A DNA stretch of 64,000 nucleotides from Chitinophaga niastensis (GCF_003014755.1 NZ_PYAW01000001.1:1240001-1304000), one strand, 5' to 3'; numbered from the stretch's first letter, positions 27,595 through 36,370 are shown. The notes: a model not told the origin generated them from the letters alone. A program made the numbers and translations.

Positions 27595-27966
27595 ATGAAG
27601 AAATCTGAAAAAAATATTCATACCGATACCATTTGTGCAGTAGATTATGCTTTTCAGCGTATTGGAGGTAAACATAAAGGTCGTGTTATCTATCACCTCA
27701 GTGGAGGTATAAAAAGATATGGTGAACTACGTAGGTCCCTTACCGGTATAACAGCTAAAATGCTCACCCAGGTGCTGCGGGAAATGGAAGAAGATGAGCT
27801 GGTAAGCCGTAAGGTATACCTGGAAGTGCCGCCCAGAGTGGAATATCAATTAACCGAAACAGGTAAGGAGTTACTGCCGTTTATTATGCTGCTCAGCCAG
27901 TGGGGCCGGAAACAGATGGGGATGGAAAGCGTATGCGAGAATGAATTGGTGATGTCTGAACTGTGA
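27595..27966 (+). CDS. HxlR-family winged-helix regulator
   Basis: A 123-residue MarR-fold regulator. The start is set at 27595 (MKKSEKNIHTD); a longer reading from 27505 would run through the repeated operators. IGGKHKGRVIYHLSGGIKRY, then GELRRSLTGITAKMLTQVLR and a wing with EVPPRVEYQLTETGKELLP, are typical. A single Cys (ICAVDYAF) sits where YodB and QorR carry their redox-sensing Cys. The last codons (MSEL, stop at 27964-27966) lie inside the 111-bp inverted repeat. Confidence 0.9.
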   Translation: MKKSEKNIHTDTICAVDYAFQRIGGKHKGRVIYHLSGGIKRYGELRRSLTGITAKMLTQVLREMEEDELVSRKVYLEVPPRVEYQLTETGKELLPFIMLLSQWGRKQMGMESVCENELVMSEL

Positions 27967-28226
27967 TTTTTATGATTAGTATGATTATCCTGATGAGCGA
28001 AGATCTCAGGGGATATTGTCTGAACCAGGATTTTTAGGATTCAATGGATTACCCTGATGGGTGTTATATTGTTTATTTGGAAGATATACGCGAATGTCTC
28101 CGCTTTGATCTTCGGCACCCATCAGGGTAATCCATTGAATCCTAAAAATCCTGGTTCAGACAATATCCCCTGAGATCTTCGCTCATCAGGATAATCATAC
28201 TAATCATAAAAATCACAGTTCAGACA
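27953..28226. repeat. Perfect 111-bp inverted repeat spanning two convergent stop codons
   Basis: Bases 27953-28063 are the exact reverse complement of 28116-28226, with a 52-nt loop. I compared the arms base by base and found no mismatch. The arms begin with TGTCTGA, which supplies the final codons and stop of the jetC-like gene on the right and lies in the last codons of the HxlR gene on the left. They continue as TGATT-type units of about 9 bp. The loop contains a 34-nt core (28080-28113) bounded by GAAGAT and ATCTTC, related to cores at 47129-47162 and 57358-57391. Confidence 0.97.
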
Positions 28227-31200
28227 ACTGCAGCCATTGCCTCAAACTCTTTCTTTTTATCGCGATACTCCTCCATGGTGAAGTTATACACCACAGAATC
28301 GCGCTTGTTTTTATTTGCTACAAAGTGACAGGCATGTATGTATGGCTCTGCAATATTCAGTTTATCCAGCGGCGTTACTACGAGTAACTGTAAATTCAGC
28401 TGACCGCAATACTCCATCAGGTAGTGGCTCTTTTCAGGATCCAGTTTGCTGAAAGCCTCATCCACTGTGATAAAGCGCAGACTGCGGTGTTGCCTGTTGG
28501 CTTCGTTGATGCCAAACTGGTAAGCAATAGCCGCACCTAAAATAGTGTAGGTAAACTGTGCTTTTTCGCCACCAGAAAGACTGGCAGTATCTTCATAATA
28601 TTTGAAAGCCTTATTATCAGCCACGTAATATTCTTTTGCGCCGAAGTCCAGCCAGTTGCGTACATCCGTTACTTTACGGCGCCACGTTTCGTTTTGCTGT
28701 AATTCCGTGATGAGGATTTTTATATTCTCGAACAGCTGATCACCGTAAGCCTCATCTTTTTCCATGTGGTATTTGTAGGAGTCCGGTACGGCGCCGCTCA
28801 GCTTCTCTTTAAAATTCCTGATCTCTACATCACGTACATGGCGGCATTCCAGCTGCAGGTAGGTATCCGGATTTTTGTTGAAGGTGATGTTGCGTAATGG
28901 TTCATTCAGGTCTTCCATTACTTCGCGGATCACATCTTCCTGTCCGTATATCCATGCCCGGTAGTTGGTAATAGCGTTGAGCATGCTGGTGTCCATATAT
29001 TTGCGGAAGCGCTCTTTATGTTCTATCAGGCGCTGGAATTTGATACGCTCATACAGGGCAGTAAATTCATCTAAGTACTTCACATGCGGCTGTAGGTCAG
29101 TAACATCGCCGAGCCAGTCAGGAAAGGTGTCGTGAATAGATTTAGGAGGCATTACAAATGCCGCCAGCTGCCGGGTGATTTCAGATTCTTTTTCAGTGGA
29201 CTGCCGCGTGGCCTCATTCAGCGCAGTTTTCAGGCTCTCATCTGCTTTTTTGCGATGAGCTGCCAGTTGCATAGCTGTTTCAGCGGTTTCTGTAATAGCC
29301 AGATCTGATAAGTATTCCATGGCACGGTGCAGTGCATTATCGTCCAGCTTATTTACTTTGAGCTGCTTCACGTAACGTTGCTTTTCACCTGCCTTATCAT
29401 CCAGGCGGCCTTTTCCCTGTAGTATTTTTTCTTTTTCCTGTTCTCTGGTGGCAATCAGTGCAGCGGTTTGGTCCAGCTGTTCGCAGATCACCTGGTATTT
29501 ATCGCTGGTTTGCAGCAGCTGGTTTTTTTCTCTGGCGAAAGTTTCAATCACCTCCGCATGTGCCTGCCAGCTGATTTCTGTGAAGTTGCGCAGCGATCCG
29601 AAAGCAGTGAGTAAAGCATGTGTGCCGGCAATACCCTTGCGGGCAGTTTCCAGCTGAGAGATGCTATGCTGCAGCGTTTCAATGTTGCTGTTGCACTCGT
29701 CCTGTTCTTCTTTTAAGCCCCGGAGTTTATTTTTATTATTCCATCCCAGTACATAATTATTTTTCTGGGAGCGGTTAGGACGGTCATCTTTTTCATGGCG
29801 TGTAGCCTGTCGCGTTAGTCCGTTTGCCGTGACCGCTTTGCGGGCCCGGTTAAATACGTTCATATCATCTGTACAAACATAATCAAACTGATCTAACAGC
29901 TGTTGTTGCAGCCATTCCTTGAATTCCGTGCCTGGCTTGATATCTATCTTCTGTAATAAACTATCCTGCTCCGTAGGCATGCGGAGCATGGTATAAGATT
30001 GTTCTTCTATTTTATGATATACCAACCTGGTTTGCAGGTTGTTTTCATTGATGTAGCGATTGATACTGGTGATATATCCTTCCGGCACCAGCAAGCGCAA
30101 TGCGAAGTTGTGTAATACCTTTTCTATGGCGCTTTCCCAGTGGCTTTCCTTGTCTTTTACTTTGATCAGTTCACCGGCAAAAGGCAGGTCATCTTCTGCA
30201 ACATCCAGCATATCCGCCAGCTGTTGCCGGATACGTATGAGTTCATACGGGATGTTATTTTTACGGTTTAAGAAGGAATCAATTTCATCTTCCAGTTTGG
30301 TAGCCACGGCTCTTTCAGCAGCCAGACTACTTTTATGATGAAAAATTTCTTCCTGTAAAGATTCTATTTGTTTGTCGAGGCCACCGAGTTGTTTTTCGGC
30401 CTGTGCAATATTTTCATGAAACTGCTGCTCATCCGGTGTGGTCGCTAATTGCAGGCGTTCCGCGAGTTTGTTGTACTCTTCCATTTTATTACGTTTCGCT
30501 TCCAGCGACTTTTGCTCGTAATGAATGGTTTTTTCGATGGAACGCAACTGTTCATCTACACTGTTGTTGGCTTTTTGCGCAATCAGTTCTTCTTTGCGCA
30601 GGTGCAGTGATTTCAGGTGATCGTTTACTGAAGTGAGGGTGCTGGTAGTTACTTCCAGCTCCTGTTGCAGTATCTGCAACTCTTTTTCCAGGATTTCTTT
30701 TTCCTGTTTATTAAAATAAGTTGGTAAGATGTCCTGCAGCGATTGCAGTTCGCGATTTTTTTCCTGCACCTGTTGCCATGCAACGCGATTTTCAATAATG
30801 GGGTCCAGCATTTTCAGCTGTGTTTCATCTTTTTGAATAGCGCGGTGACTGGTGAGTAAGCTGTCGTAGTTTTCCCGCAGCTTCAGAAATTCGTTTTCGC
30901 TTTCGGATTCTTCCAGCATCTGCCCACGGATAAATGTGTTCAGGTCACCTAATACTTTTATACCTACGGTTTGGTTAAAGAGCGATAATGCTTTTTCACT
31001 TCTCAGTCCGAATATATTGCTGAATAAGGCTGCGTACTCTTTGAAGCTGTCCGTGATCTCTGTTTTCGGGAACTCTGCGCGCAGCTTCTTTTTCCAGTCG
31101 CCTTTCACATCAAATTTACCGTTACCAAAATGATCGTTGATATTCAGTTTGTGAGGAGATACGATGTATTGACGTTTCATTTCACCGGAATACCACCTTA

Positions 31201-31609
31201 CCTGTGCCAGTGTGATCTGGTGCATGGTGGCCGCGTTGTAGAAGTAGGCCAGCAATACAGAATAAGGATTATTTTCCTTGTGGCGCAGCTGATCTGTTTT
31301 TGATTGCTGTGATTCTTCGGAGAATGTTTTTCCGTAGTAGCCCCAGAAGTAGGATTCCTCGCCCCTGTCGCGGCGTTGTTCAGTTCCGGATGATTGGTTA
31401 TAGAAACGTTTGCCTGCCGGTACCAGCAGGGTTAAGAGCGCATCTATCAACGTCGTTTTGCCGCTACCGTTAGCGCCGGTGAGCAGGGAGGTATTGCCGT
31501 TGGTATTTACGCGATATATTTTATTATGAAAGGTGCCCCAGTTGTATACTTCGAAATACTGCAACCGGAATCCACTTTCTTTTGAATCACTATTGAACAG
31601 GGTTGACAT
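28220..31609 (-). CDS. jetC: JetC/MksB SMC-like ATPase
   Basis: A 1129-residue SMC-like ATPase, the motor of a Wadjet/MksBEF-type complex. The Walker A motif GANGSGKTTL lies at about 45-54. Two long coiled-coil arms (about 250-480 and 680-860, rich in E/Q/K/L) flank a hinge-like centre. The ABC signature SLSGGEKAQF is at about 1010 and the Walker B FITVDEAFSKLD at about 1046. It overlaps the end of jetB by 20 nt. In known systems jetD follows; here the gene ends within a 111-bp inverted repeat and the next gene is a convergent HxlR regulator. Confidence 0.92.
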   Translation of the reverse strand: MSTLFNSDSKESGFRLQYFEVYNWGTFHNKIYRVNTNGNTSLLTGANGSGKTTLIDALLTLLVPAGKRFYNQSSGTEQRRDRGEESYFWGYYGKTFSEESQQSKTDQLRHKENNPYSVLLAYFYNAATMHQITLAQVRWYSGEMKRQYIVSPHKLNINDHFGNGKFDVKGDWKKKLRAEFPKTEITDSFKEYAALFSNIFGLRSEKALSLFNQTVGIKVLGDLNTFIRGQMLEESESENEFLKLRENYDSLLTSHRAIQKDETQLKMLDPIIENRVAWQQVQEKNRELQSLQDILPTYFNKQEKEILEKELQILQQELEVTTSTLTSVNDHLKSLHLRKEELIAQKANNSVDEQLRSIEKTIHYEQKSLEAKRNKMEEYNKLAERLQLATTPDEQQFHENIAQAEKQLGGLDKQIESLQEEIFHHKSSLAAERAVATKLEDEIDSFLNRKNNIPYELIRIRQQLADMLDVAEDDLPFAGELIKVKDKESHWESAIEKVLHNFALRLLVPEGYITSINRYINENNLQTRLVYHKIEEQSYTMLRMPTEQDSLLQKIDIKPGTEFKEWLQQQLLDQFDYVCTDDMNVFNRARKAVTANGLTRQATRHEKDDRPNRSQKNNYVLGWNNKNKLRGLKEEQDECNSNIETLQHSISQLETARKGIAGTHALLTAFGSLRNFTEISWQAHAEVIETFAREKNQLLQTSDKYQVICEQLDQTAALIATREQEKEKILQGKGRLDDKAGEKQRYVKQLKVNKLDDNALHRAMEYLSDLAITETAETAMQLAAHRKKADESLKTALNEATRQSTEKESEITRQLAAFVMPPKSIHDTFPDWLGDVTDLQPHVKYLDEFTALYERIKFQRLIEHKERFRKYMDTSMLNAITNYRAWIYGQEDVIREVMEDLNEPLRNITFNKNPDTYLQLECRHVRDVEIRNFKEKLSGAVPDSYKYHMEKDEAYGDQLFENIKILITELQQNETWRRKVTDVRNWLDFGAKEYYVADNKAFKYYEDTASLSGGEKAQFTYTILGAAIAYQFGINEANRQHRSLRFITVDEAFSKLDPEKSHYLMEYCGQLNLQLLVVTPLDKLNIAEPYIHACHFVANKNKRDSVVYNFTMEEYRDKKKEFEAMAAVV

Positions 31610-32180
31610 GCAGTTTTAATTTTGATTTAATTTCTTCCAGTTTTTCGTTGTTGACCAGTGCTTTGATGATCCTTTTTACCTCGTATTGATGCAGTTCCTT
31701 GTTAGCAGCGTCTTCCCGGGTAGTTTTCAAAACGCCTATGTTGAGCAGGCTATTGATAGGTTTGTTGAGATCTTTGAGCAGTTTGGATTTGTTATGGCGT
31801 TCTTTGAAGAAGAGGGCCAGTCTTTCCTTGATTTCTTTTTGCGTCAGGAAAAGCCGGGTGCCATTGCCTTTGATATCAAATTCATCGAGGGCTTCCCGCA
31901 GTACAATGCACAGCAGGGTGGCTTCGTATGTGAGGCGGGTTTTGCGCATGAGGCGTGGCAGCGGTTTTTCTGCAGCTTCGCCGGCATCCGGTTGTACAAT
32001 GCGTGCAAATCCGTCTGCTTCGCTGACAACCAGTTGTAAGCCTACCTGTTGCAGGTATTTGCTTAGTTCTGTTTGCCATCCCAGCAGGTCTTTCCAGTAC
32101 GATTTATCTTCTTCATATACGGGTCCCTGCATGAGTTTCATAAACACGTGTGCAAAGGGAGATATATTTTTCTCGGACAT
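31590..32180 (-). CDS. jetB: JetB/MksE (DUF4194) subunit
   Basis: A 196-residue winged-helix KITE-like subunit. Typical DUF4194 features are FAHVFMKLMQGPVYEEDKSY, a central RLTYEATLLCIVLREALDEF and a C-terminal KTTREDAANKELHQYEVKRI followed by IKALVNNEKLEEIKSKL. In MksBEF and Wadjet this protein dimerises and binds the kleisin JetA. Its start is 4 nt past the jetA stop and its end overlaps jetC, so the subunits are made from one tightly coupled message. Confidence 0.9.
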   Translation of the reverse strand: MSEKNISPFAHVFMKLMQGPVYEEDKSYWKDLLGWQTELSKYLQQVGLQLVVSEADGFARIVQPDAGEAAEKPLPRLMRKTRLTYEATLLCIVLREALDEFDIKGNGTRLFLTQKEIKERLALFFKERHNKSKLLKDLNKPINSLLNIGVLKTTREDAANKELHQYEVKRIIKALVNNEKLEEIKSKLKLHVNPVQ

Positions 32181-32184
32181 ACTT

Positions 32185-33648
32185 TTAGTTTTGTGAATTT
32201 GTAAACAGCACCATGGGCATGTTAATGGTGCGGCTGCCCAGCATTACCGGGTCCGGTGTTTCCAGGATAATGTGGTTGGACGACTGGCTGGCGATGGAGA
32301 AATAAGTGATCAATTCTGTGAGCCCTTTTTCGGCGCCATAAATTTCCACCAGTTCTTTCAGACTGACCTGCTTTTTGTTTTGCAGTTGGGTAGAGATGCG
32401 GTCTAGCAGCAGGGTGCGATCTATATTAAAATGGTTAAATAATACATTGAAGTCCGTGTCGCCAAAGTCGGTCCCACCCATGCCTTCAGGGAATTCCACC
32501 TGTACGTTGGGTTTCTTTTCCTCGGCCATCTCCCAGCGGTCCAGCAGATCTATTTCCGGATCACTTTCTATCTCTATAAAAAATTCTTCACCGGGTTGAT
32601 GATCGAGTGACTGGAATGCCAGTTGCCGGATGTCGTTGATGAGCTCCATGGCCTTTCTGTGGTCAGTGAGATTATTTTCACTGAGTACGCGGCTGAGTTT
32701 ATCGCTGAGCTTTTTATTGGCATCAATTACTTTTTTGCCGGAGGCATGCAGGAATTGTTTGAGCTTTTTGAGGAAACGATCGTTTTTGTATTCGATGTTA
32801 CGGTCTTCCAGCAAGGAGTATAGCTTATCTATCAGTTCGCGCATTTCTTCCTGCTTGTTTTCATCCATCAGGAATTGCCAGAAGGAATAGAAGCTTTTAC
32901 CCTGATCTTTTTGGCGCAGGGCTTCAAAGGAATCCAGTGTATAAGCCAGCAGTGCACCTTTGGCGATATCGCGTTCGCTTTGTTTGCGATAAATTTCCTG
33001 GGTGATCTGTTCAAAGTTTTGTTCTACTTCTTTAAAATCGCTCAGGAGTTCGCGCGACATGCGGTTAACGTCGTAAAATCTTTCCTTTATCTGCGTATCA
33101 TCAAACACCTGTACTTTACCGGTGATGGTGATGGCTTTTATTTCCTGCTCTATTTCATATTTCTTTTTCTCCAGTTCCTGTATCCTTTGTTCAGGGTCTT
33201 TATTACTCTGGTCAATCAGCTCTTTCAGTTTGGAGAAGATGTCTTTGAAGCGGCTCTCTGTGCCTACAAACTCACGTTTCTGCAGCGTGGATACCCAGTG
33301 CATCACTTTTTCCATGTCGCTGCTCAGCTCATGAATATCGAGGCCGTCATCGTCCGGATATTTACGCAGGAAGCCTTTGTTGCTCCATTGATCAATGTAT
33401 TGTCTGGCTTTCACATCATCGTGTTCCAGCAGGTTGGTAGCGTCTATTTCGTCATCCGTGGTCTGATAGCCGGTTTGGCCAAGGTAGTCAGACAAACGGG
33501 TTACCAGTTCCACATTGGAAATGGTGGTTTGATTTTTTTCCTTGAATGTGTAATGAAAAAATGACAGCATCATTGGCGCGCTACGTGCCCGTAGTATCTT
33601 GAGTGTTACCGACTGGGCATATAGATTACATAATTGGTCATACGTCAT
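32185..33648 (-). CDS. jetA: JetA/MksF (DUF3375) kleisin subunit
   Basis: A 487-residue kleisin-like subunit, first in the operon. The N-terminal winged-helix part (LKILRARSAPMMLSFFHYTF, then LVTRLSDYLGQTGYQTTDDE) is diagnostic of DUF3375. The middle is a coiled coil (DIFSKLKELIDQSNKDPEQR onward). The C-terminal domain with LLDRISTQLQNKKQVSLKEL would bind the ATPase. Gene order jetA-jetB-jetC matches the Wadjet and MksFEB order. Known Wadjet systems restrict plasmids and need the JetD nuclease, which is not seen here. Confidence 0.9.
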   Translation of the reverse strand: MTYDQLCNLYAQSVTLKILRARSAPMMLSFFHYTFKEKNQTTISNVELVTRLSDYLGQTGYQTTDDEIDATNLLEHDDVKARQYIDQWSNKGFLRKYPDDDGLDIHELSSDMEKVMHWVSTLQKREFVGTESRFKDIFSKLKELIDQSNKDPEQRIQELEKKKYEIEQEIKAITITGKVQVFDDTQIKERFYDVNRMSRELLSDFKEVEQNFEQITQEIYRKQSERDIAKGALLAYTLDSFEALRQKDQGKSFYSFWQFLMDENKQEEMRELIDKLYSLLEDRNIEYKNDRFLKKLKQFLHASGKKVIDANKKLSDKLSRVLSENNLTDHRKAMELINDIRQLAFQSLDHQPGEEFFIEIESDPEIDLLDRWEMAEEKKPNVQVEFPEGMGGTDFGDTDFNVLFNHFNIDRTLLLDRISTQLQNKKQVSLKELVEIYGAEKGLTELITYFSIASQSSNHIILETPDPVMLGSRTINMPMVLFTNSQN

Positions 33649-33675
33649 TCCGTAAAAATAGTAAAAAATTGCCTC

Positions 33676-34587
33676 CTACATGATATAAAGCCCATCTGCT
33701 TTTGGTTTTACCGGTAAAGGCACAGGCTCGTCACCCAGTAACTCTATGATATTGATCTCGATGGTACGGGAGATGCTGTCCAGCGGCGTGGCCAGCGGAG
33801 TATATTCAAAAGGATTCATGAGGGTGATGCCATTGAGATGGGTTACATGGAATACAAAGCCAAACATCCAGCCAAAGAGAATGGCCCAGGCGCCAATGGA
33901 TTCCGTCATCATGAGTGTGTTCATAACTACATAAAACCAGATAAAGAGCCGGGTGAAGTATACGTAGCTGGGTGGAAACATGGTGTTTTTTATTCTTTCC
34001 GATTTGCCCATACCGTCGCAATGCTTTACCAGCAGCTGGTTCAGCTCAATGAACCGGAACCCGTCTATGGTGCCTGCATTGCTGAGTGCCTGCAAATCAA
34101 GGGATTGCAGATTAAGGAGGGCGTTGGGGATATTACTTTGTTTTTGCACTTCTTCTATTTCTTCCCGTGTTAGGAACCGGGTATAATAGTCATCCTCCGG
34201 CCGCTTTCTCAGTGCGGATTTGAGGGCATATATAAAAGCGAGGTGCCGGTAAATCATGTGTCTGGCGATGGCTTTGCTTTCCGGATTGCCATTAGGCGTA
34301 TTGTAGTGGAGCAGGCTGCGTGCCCAGGAGCGGGAGTCGTTTACCAGTCCACCCCAGATGATCCGGGCTTCCCACCAGCGGTCATATGCCTGGTTGTTAT
34401 TGAAGCCTATAAAAAACGCAATGGCCGTACCTAAAACAGCAGATACTGCCACAGGTATGGAGATGTGCATAGAAAGCCAGTATTTATCGAGGAAATATAC
34501 GATGGTGCAACAAAGTAATAGCATCAAATCTACCTTCCAGGTGAAATAGAAAATCTGCCTGAGTGATAGCTTATGTTTCAACAGCAT
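33676..34587 (-). CDS. Bestrophin-family membrane protein
   Basis: A 303-residue probable anion channel of the bestrophin (UPF0187) family. The N-terminal FTWKVDLMLLLCCTIVYFLD helix, GTAIAFFIGFNNNQAYDRWW followed by EARIIWGGLVNDSRSWARSL, and the late YVYFTRLFIWFYVVMNTLM helix are characteristic. FEYTPLATPLDSISRTIEIN closes the cytosolic part. It lies 27 nt upstream of jetA on the same strand, so read-through into the jet operon is possible. Bestrophins elsewhere stand alone. Confidence 0.9.
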   Translation of the reverse strand: MLLKHKLSLRQIFYFTWKVDLMLLLCCTIVYFLDKYWLSMHISIPVAVSAVLGTAIAFFIGFNNNQAYDRWWEARIIWGGLVNDSRSWARSLLHYNTPNGNPESKAIARHMIYRHLAFIYALKSALRKRPEDDYYTRFLTREEIEEVQKQSNIPNALLNLQSLDLQALSNAGTIDGFRFIELNQLLVKHCDGMGKSERIKNTMFPPSYVYFTRLFIWFYVVMNTLMMTESIGAWAILFGWMFGFVFHVTHLNGITLMNPFEYTPLATPLDSISRTIEINIIELLGDEPVPLPVKPKADGLYIM

Positions 34588-34691
34588 ACTTGAGTATATT
34601 TTGCGTCTGCGGATAGTCCTTATTTCAAGGTAAATAAAAAATGCCGGAATATTATCTCTTTAAAAATCAACCGTTTACTTTTAATAAAAAT

Positions 34692-34741
34692 ATATAGTCT
34701 ACAAAATTAGTAGGGTAATTAAAATATTCTCCCTATATTTG
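34692..34741 (+). promoter_or_regulatory. Operator plus -7 box of the peroxiredoxin-like gene
   Basis: Positions 34692-34715 match a 24-nt site at 60467-60490 at 20 positions. The key elements are AGTCTA on the left and ATTAGTAG on the right, forming a GTCTA...TAG dyad. TATATTTG at 34734-34741 is a good -7 box, so the site covers the -33 region. The predicted transcript start is near 34748. The surrounding 34588-34815 gap holds nothing else I can support. Confidence 0.6.
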
Positions 34742-34815
34742 TTATGCATAAGCAAATAGAGATTCACTAAACCTATAATCGGGGCCGTTTTACCAGCCAT
34801 TAAAAAAGAATATTT

Positions 34816-35433
34816 ATGTCTACATTATACAGATACGCGGACTACCTGTCTTCACCAATTCCTGAAAATTTCCCGAGCCCGGTCAGGAACAGGGAGCGTA
34901 TAAATCCGATAAAAGCAGGCAGTTTTTTCCCTGAGTTTTTTATAGATGAAGAACATATTATTAATGGTGCGGCTTTGTTGAATAATGTGAAACTGGGCAC
35001 TTCGTTGCACCGGTTAACATCGCAGCCGTTGGTGGTGGCTTTTTATTCTTATAACTGGAATGGTTATGGGGATATATTGCTGGAGCAACTGAAAAACAGT
35101 TATGCTGCTATTGAAGCTGCAGGCGCACGTTTGCTGGTGTTGTCCAGTGAAGGGAAAAAACAGTTTACTGTTGTTAACCCGGATCCGTTGCCATTTGACG
35201 TAGTGTATGATGCACAAAATCGTATCGCAAAAAAGGCTGGTATTTACCTGGAATCAGACCCTGTTTGGGGCCGTGTTTCTGGTATTAATGAAGATGTGCC
35301 GGTGCCGGCAGTATACCTGGTTACGCCCTCCCTGGAGATCACGTATGAATTTACTGATAGTTGGTTTCAAAAAGAATTTTCGCCGGAAGCATTGGTAGGT
35401 GCTATTGAGAAGAAGTTGGCGATTAGTGCGTGA
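34816..35433 (+). CDS. Peroxiredoxin-like (AhpC/TSA fold) protein lacking all cysteines
   Basis: A 205-residue protein with a thioredoxin-like AhpC/TSA layout. KAGSFFPEFFIDEEHI leads in, then the core strand QPLVVAFYSYNWNGYGDILL occupies the place where active relatives read FYRGxWCPYC. GARLLVLSSEGKKQF, LPFDVVYDAQNRIAKKAGIY and PAVYLVTPSLEITYEF complete the fold. Both catalytic Cys positions are replaced (Asn and Gly). The protein has no Cys and no Met after the start, so it cannot use thiol peroxidase chemistry. It is controlled by a promoter whose operator recurs before a TonB receptor at 57-60 kb. The function is unknown. Confidence 0.82.
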   Translation: MSTLYRYADYLSSPIPENFPSPVRNRERINPIKAGSFFPEFFIDEEHIINGAALLNNVKLGTSLHRLTSQPLVVAFYSYNWNGYGDILLEQLKNSYAAIEAAGARLLVLSSEGKKQFTVVNPDPLPFDVVYDAQNRIAKKAGIYLESDPVWGRVSGINEDVPVPAVYLVTPSLEITYEFTDSWFQKEFSPEALVGAIEKKLAISA

Positions 35434-35442
35434 GGCATTAAT

Positions 35443-35478
35443 TACCCGGCAGGAATTTTTTCACTTCCCTGCCAGGTA
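35443..35478 (+). terminator. Hairpin after the peroxiredoxin-like gene
   Basis: TACCCGGCAGGAA pairs with TTCCCTGCCAGGTA with one mismatch and one bulge. It lies 10 nt past the stop codon. There is no strong T run, so it is a weak terminator or 3' stabiliser. Confidence 0.45.
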
Positions 35479-35498
35479 TAATGAAATTGAGCATTGCT

Positions 35499-35744
35499 TT
35501 AAACAGTATGCATCATTGATGATCTGCGCAAACACATCAGTGCGTAGCGGTAAATACTCCATTGAGAACTGTTGCAATCCAGCGGAGATAGCGCTTCTAT
35601 TTTCTCCTGCAATTGAATAAGACAGCCTTTAAACAGGATATTATTATCCTTTTCTGCAGCTGCTATAATATTGTCTACCTGCGTGTAATCCTTAGCAGCA
35701 TTAAACGCTGCCATCATCTGCAATACATAATCGGCTGTTGCCAT
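35499..35744 (-). CDS. Small hypothetical protein after the methyltransferase
   Basis: An 81-residue protein read from the ATG at 35744 (MATADYVLQMMAAFNAAKDY). It appears all-helical, with a VDNIIAAAEKDNNILFKGCL segment and an end rich in Ser, Met and Arg. No family is recognised. It starts 26 nt after the methyltransferase stop on the same strand, which is the main argument that it is real. A longer reading from 35831 overlaps the methyltransferase. Confidence 0.5.
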   Translation of the reverse strand: MATADYVLQMMAAFNAAKDYTQVDNIIAAAEKDNNILFKGCLIQLQEKIEALSPLDCNSSQWSIYRYALMCLRRSSMMHTV

Positions 35745-35770
35745 GGTAATAATATTTTTCTGAATGCTCC

Positions 35771-36370
35771 CTATCTTCTGATCCACATTTTTAATACCAG
35801 GTCCTCGGACATATCTACCATCTGATAACACGGCGGTACTTCATCTTCCAGGCTGTGAAAGGTTACCAGTCTTGTTCCACTTGGTTTACGCTGCAGTTCC
35901 TTAAATAAATAACGTGAATAGAAATTGTATAAACTAGTTGAATATTCTACTTTATGATCTATTTGATCCTGATCAACCAGGTTTTCAAAGAAGGAATTGT
36001 AAAAGTAAAAACCGTCGTATTCGCTCAGATCTAATTGGGTGAAGTTCCCGTTTATGAAATTTACGTTCTCTAATCGTGTTGCTTCTTTGGCAGCCAGCGC
36101 ATCATGATATAATTCTTTTCGCTGCTCAATACCGTAAAAAGACGATTCCGGGTAAAAGCGGGCACCTACGAGGCAAAATTTGCCAACACCACTACCAATA
36201 TCCAGGATCTTTTTACCGGGCTGATTAGCAAGGAACCGGGCAGCTGCTTTGGCAATGCTGAGAGGTGTCCAGTGCCGTCTTGACAATTGTTGTATCCTTT
36301 CCGGATACAGCCAGTCAAAAGCTGCGTCACTCATATAATAATTCGACTTTACTAAAGTGGATGTTTGCAT
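35771..36370 (-). CDS. Class I SAM-dependent methyltransferase
   Basis: A 199-residue Rossmann methyltransferase. Motif I is KKILDIGSGVGKFCLVGA. Motif II follows with SSFYGIEQRKELYHDALAAK, and motif III/IV with VNFINGNFTQLDLSEYDGFY. The later YNSFFENLVDQDQ and RLVTFHSLEDEVPPCYQMVD segments occur in a Bacteroidota subgroup of unknown substrate. The start may be 36370 or, less likely, the Met at residue 13. The gene has an untranslated leader of about 300 nt with its own promoter, and a small hypothetical gene follows. Confidence 0.85.
   Translation of the reverse strand: MQTSTLVKSNYYMSDAAFDWLYPERIQQLSRRHWTPLSIAKAAARFLANQPGKKILDIGSGVGKFCLVGARFYPESSFYGIEQRKELYHDALAAKEATRLENVNFINGNFTQLDLSEYDGFYFYNSFFENLVDQDQIDHKVEYSTSLYNFYSRYLFKELQRKPSGTRLVTFHSLEDEVPPCYQMVDMSEDLVLKMWIRR

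Noticed and set aside
32875..33564. A 229-codon open frame opposite jetA
   Set aside because: It is antisense to the DUF3375 gene, hydrophobic through reverse-codon bias, and shows no recognisable family.
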